This document shows positions 62,900 to 64,000 of a stretch of 64,000 nt of DNA, piece by piece. This stretch comes from Mesobacillus boroniphilus (GTDB taxonomy: Bacteria; Bacillota; Bacilli; Bacillales; Cytobacillaceae): NCBI RefSeq assembly GCF_018424685.1, contig NZ_QTKX01000002.1:310001-374000 (forward strand), read 5' to 3'. The position numbers and the translations under genes are program-made. Position 1 is the first letter of the stretch. Each line of letters begins with the position of its first letter. The notes under the pieces are model-generated. The model had not been told where the DNA came from, did not search any database, and was given only the letters and a program-made list of their open reading frames with translations.

Positions 62900-62926
62900 G
62901 GAGCATGGGGACGTACCCTTTGCTTC
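62900..62926 (+). repeat. REP1 hairpin
   Basis: GGAGCATGGGG, ACGTA, CCCTTTGCTTC, T4. It lies in the 62726-63004 gap with no gene. Confidence 0.85.
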
Positions 62927-63004
62927 TTTTCTTTTAATAGGTGCCTGCACCACCCAAAATTGTTGAATGGTGAAGTTTTGTGAGGAGGGATCATGTGACG
63001 AAAT

Positions 63005-63042
63005 AAAAAAGGGAGCAATAATCTTTAAGAGATGATTGCTCC
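63005..63042 (-). terminator. Terminator of PIG-L-like gene
   Basis: GGAGCAATAATC and GATGATTGCTCC (one mismatch) with T6 on the minus strand. Confidence 0.85.
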
Positions 63043-63076
63043 GGCTTAAAATTTTCGATTTTATAGGGTTAACTTT

Positions 63077-64000
63077 TTACTCCTGTGTCCCGTAGCTGAT
63101 CAAGTTAGTGAATATCCTGTATCCGCCTGGCACCTGTCCCTGGATCTGACGGTAGAATACCAGGTTGGTGTAGAGGTAAGTTCCTTTGCCATAGTTGGCC
63201 ATAAGGATGCCGCCATCAAACGCGTCTTCTCCTGGGTCAGCCATGCTGACGAATGTCTGGTATTCTGGTCCCCAGGCCATTGGGTAATAGAGTCCTCTTT
63301 CCTGGATCCAATTATCCCAGTCGCTGTCTGTGATTTTGTTTGGATAGTTGAAAAGAGGCGAATCTGGCTGCAGAACGTTTACTTTTGCGTTTTCATCGGT
63401 TACGCGCCACTTGATGGATGGAGTACCGATTTTCAGCATGTATGGCGCTGTGAAATTGGTATCCCAGTTGTCTCCTGGCTTGTGGTATTGGACGACTAAA
63501 TGCCCGCCGTCTTCTACGTATTTAAGCAGTCGGGCGTTATTGGCAATAAGGTCTGCTCTTGATAGGTAAGCGCGAATTCCGACTACAATCGTGTCATACT
63601 GGCTTAAATCTGTTGTTGCCAGATCAGATTCAGTCAGTTTTGTGATATTCAAGCCGGCATTGGATAGATAATCCGCAACCAGGTCAAAGCCGCTGTCGAT
63701 ATATCCAACTTTTAAGTCGTCATTTTTCAGCAATTCGAACGCTACGCCGTTAACTTGTGCAGGGTATTGGTAGTAGAACGTTCCAATATGGTCATAGCTG
63801 ATTTCCTGGACTGTTGAATTGAATGTTTCACCATTCACGGCAACTTCAGCATCAATTTTAAAATCGCCAGATTCAATGCCTTGTGGTGGTGAAAGGGTGA
63901 ACGCTACTTCTTTTTCCTCGAATTGTGCGCTGAAATCAACTGTTGCTGATTTCGGTTCTACGACCCATCCTGCAGGTGCTTTCAGAGACACAGATGCTTG
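63077..64000 (-). CDS. C-terminal part of a PIG-L/LmbE-family deacetylase (5' end off window)
   Basis: The minus frame is open at the right edge, so the start lies outside; GTG at 63991 is internal. The last 308 residues match the C-terminal half of large Bacillus PIG-L deacetylases: NEW3-like beta sandwich (about the first 75 aa: SLKAPAGWVVEPKSATVDF), then a flavodoxin/GATase-like domain (VGYIDSGFDLVADYLSNAGL, YDTIVVGIRAYLSRADLIANNARLLKYVEDGGHLVVQYH, KITDSDWDNWIQERGLYYP). The deacetylase domain itself is not in the window. Likely extracellular N-acetylglucosaminyl deacetylase. Confidence 0.8.
   Translation of the reverse strand, partial: QASVSLKAPAGWVVEPKSATVDFSAQFEEKEVAFTLSPPQGIESGDFKIDAEVAVNGETFNSTVQEISYDHIGTFYYQYPAQVNGVAFELLKNDDLKVGYIDSGFDLVADYLSNAGLNITKLTESDLATTDLSQYDTIVVGIRAYLSRADLIANNARLLKYVEDGGHLVVQYHKPGDNWDTNFTAPYMLKIGTPSIKWRVTDENAKVNVLQPDSPLFNYPNKITDSDWDNWIQERGLYYPMAWGPEYQTFVSMADPGEDAFDGGILMANYGKGTYLYTNLVFYRQIQGQVPGGYRIFTNLISYGTQE

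Noticed and set aside
17400..62926. REP1 copies as a CRISPR array
   Set aside because: Copies are scattered singly, kilobases apart, with no regular spacers and no cas genes.

Overview
The window looks like low-GC Firmicute chromosome, most likely a soil or marine Bacillaceae (Bacillus/Mesobacillus-like). The support is Bacillus-type Shine-Dalgarno (SD) sites, frequent GTG/TTG starts, a glmS ribozyme ahead of glmS, an mtlA-mtlR-mtlF-mtlD operon with a CcpA-type (cre) site, LysM-NlpC/P60 wall hydrolase, LCP protein, and an LPDTA sortase signal. The species call is inference. I saw no rRNA, tRNA or CRISPR.

Layout. 1-3966 (-): a giant secreted beta-helix/Ig-like repeat protein running off the left edge. 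4.4-7.9 kb: an accessory patch (XRE regulator, NeuD-type acyltransferase, zinc-ribbon protein, membrane protein, tiny acidic protein). 8.2-13.4 kb (-): a GntR-controlled operon with an ascorbate-type PTS, phosphotriesterase homologue, KDPG aldolase and creatininase homologue. 13.8-17.1 kb: a fused HTH/cytidylyltransferase/choline-kinase gene and a BCCT transporter. 17.4-22.5 kb: GtrA and GtrB-like genes, a PQQ propeller and a large membrane protein. 22.8-28.9 kb: LysM endopeptidase, M20 peptidase, polar amino acid ABC transporter, and a broken second copy of the M20 region. 29-35 kb: LRR surface protein, PqqB-like hydrolase, NhaC antiporter, DUF805 protein. 36-43.5 kb: glmS ribozyme plus glmS, then the mannitol operon. 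46-50.2 kb (-): formate transporter, fdhD and a selenocysteine formate dehydrogenase whose in-frame UGA splits the ORF. 50.5-56 kb: GNAT, PgaC/PgaD-like exopolysaccharide genes, a REP-associated transposase (RAYT), LCP, GDPD. 57.1-60.6 kb: a cyclic-di-GMP-I riboswitch and terminator in front of a WHH-nuclease-like gene and two glycine-rich coiled-coil genes. 60.8-64 kb: VanZ-like gene, M14 carboxypeptidase, C-terminal part of a PIG-L deacetylase.

Two dispersed hairpin families pervade the intergenic space. REP1 (arms GAAGCATGGGG and CCCTATGCTTC, loop ACGTA) has about 16 copies; many sit just after stop codons and end in a T run, like terminators. REP2 (core GGGACACAGGGACGGTT with a GTGTCCC arm) has about 10 copies. 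The RAYT gene at 53157-53936 lies between two oppositely oriented REP1 copies, so this genome probably has an active or recently active REP/RAYT system. One REP1 copy lies in frame inside an ORF (25641-25667).

The strongest candidate for an undescribed system is the riboswitch-controlled trio at 57.1-60.6 kb. A possible decayed second copy of the same riboswitch class lies just after it, before the VanZ-like gene. The PNAG-type synthase pair nearby belongs to a family that c-di-GMP activates in Gram-negatives; a regulatory link between them is inference only.
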